Shown here: positions 63,764 to 64,000 of the stretch, piece after piece | How the letters are laid out: every line of letters begins with the position of its first letter | How positions within the stretch are numbered: position 1 is the first letter of the stretch | Assembly (NCBI GenBank): GCA_046710535.1 | Contig: JBKEHH010000001.1 | Span: 310,001-374,000 of the forward strand | Length of the DNA stretch: 64,000 nucleotides | Origin: CAWVSB01 sp046710535 | GTDB taxonomy: Bacteria > Pseudomonadota > Gammaproteobacteria > Pseudomonadales > CAWVSB01 | Direction of reading: 5' to 3' | The notes under the pieces: generated by a model | What the model was told of the DNA's origin: nothing | Seen by the model: the letters and a program-made list of their open reading frames with translations, nothing else | Databases searched by the model: none | Made by a program: the position numbers and the translations under genes

Positions 63764-64000
63764 ATGTCAGTAGTCAGCTATGAAGTAATAGATAAAGTCG
63801 GTGTAATTAAAGTTAACTACCCACCGGTTAATGCTTTATCACAGCCAGTACGCGAGGGCATTTTAAGTGCCGTAACCAATGCCAAAAGCGATGGTACTGA
63901 GGCTTTAGTGCTTATCTGTGAAGGGCGTACCTTTATAGCCGGTGCTGACATTACGGAGTTTGGCGGCGAGATGGGTGGCCCATCGCTACATGATGTTGTT
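63764..64000 (+). CDS. Enoyl-CoA hydratase/3-hydroxyacyl-CoA dehydrogenase, N-terminal part (runs off window)
   Basis: 79 codons are visible from the ATG at 63764 (GTAGGAGC upstream). YPPVNALSQPVREGI and FIAGADITEFG form the crotonase CoA/oxyanion site. The wording matches the ~700-residue bifunctional enzymes (FadJ/L-PBE-like) more than single hydratases, but the dehydrogenase half is outside the window. Confidence 0.8.
   Translation, partial: MSVVSYEVIDKVGVIKVNYPPVNALSQPVREGILSAVTNAKSDGTEALVLICEGRTFIAGADITEFGGEMGGPSLHDVV

Overview
The window looks like a piece of chromosome from a moderately AT-rich marine-type gammaproteobacterium. The gene order icd | clpS-clpA ... infA-bpt-aat-trxB | ftsK-lolA-rarA-crcB-serS-cysG, together with rluE-nudJ-mnmA-hflD-purB beside icd, is the order I know from Pseudomonadales/Cellvibrionales-like bacteria. 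Large acyl-CoA, propionate and ketone/ester catabolic clusters point the same way. The species cannot be fixed from sequence reading alone. I saw no tRNA, rRNA, CRISPR array, insertion sequence or phage gene.

Layout. 1-4730: propionate-type catabolism (C-terminal end of a biotin-dependent carboxylase, methylmalonyl-CoA epimerase, methylmalonyl-CoA mutase, MeaB). 4757-7705: an envelope group (two copies of an NTF2-like domain, an L,D-transpeptidase cut by an in-frame TAA, an M14 murein-peptidase-like lipoprotein, a hotdog thioesterase). 7709-11055: ppsR and ppsA, divergent. 11167-20659: acyl-CoA synthetase, a small repeat protein, a decayed glycosyltransferase pseudogene, a DUF1295 membrane protein, then a Baeyer-Villiger monooxygenase / SDR / alpha-beta hydrolase / CoA hydrolase-transferase set. 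20726-27362 (minus): cold-shock gene, PepSY-like membrane protein, roxA cut by an in-frame TAG, purB, hflD, mnmA, nudJ, rluE. 27460-31548: icd, clpS, clpA.

31600-38652 is an island between clpA and infA, which are usually neighbours in this lineage. It carries a nitric-oxide sensing operon (sigma54-type response regulator, H-NOX haem protein, hybrid histidine kinase). In front of the regulator are a full-consensus sigma54 promoter and three TTGCA-N3-TGCAT palindromes resembling LuxO-type enhancer sites. Facing away is a polysaccharide-initiating sugar transferase with its own near-consensus sigma54 promoter, followed by a decayed DUF6492 gene and a secreted esterase. I read this as a compact NO -> phosphorelay -> sigma54 -> exopolysaccharide circuit, and it is the most interesting part of the window.

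38768-50718 returns to conserved housekeeping genes (infA, bpt, aat, trxB, ftsK, lolA, rarA, crcB, serS, cysG, gor). 50926-57218: a second DUF1295 protein, an EamA transporter, a small DUF5062-like protein, a KshA-like Rieske oxygenase and the Prc protease. 57306-64000: a divergent MmyB-type XRE regulator and a long acyl-CoA degradation operon (acyl-CoA dehydrogenase, MaoC hydratase, SDR, thiolase, SDR, start of a bifunctional hydratase/dehydrogenase).

Four genes are clearly interrupted: the L,D-transpeptidase, roxA, the glycosyltransferase and the DUF6492 gene. The first two carry a single in-frame stop each, and the last two carry several lesions. This suggests ongoing gene loss in this strain, or, for the single-stop cases, possible sequence errors.
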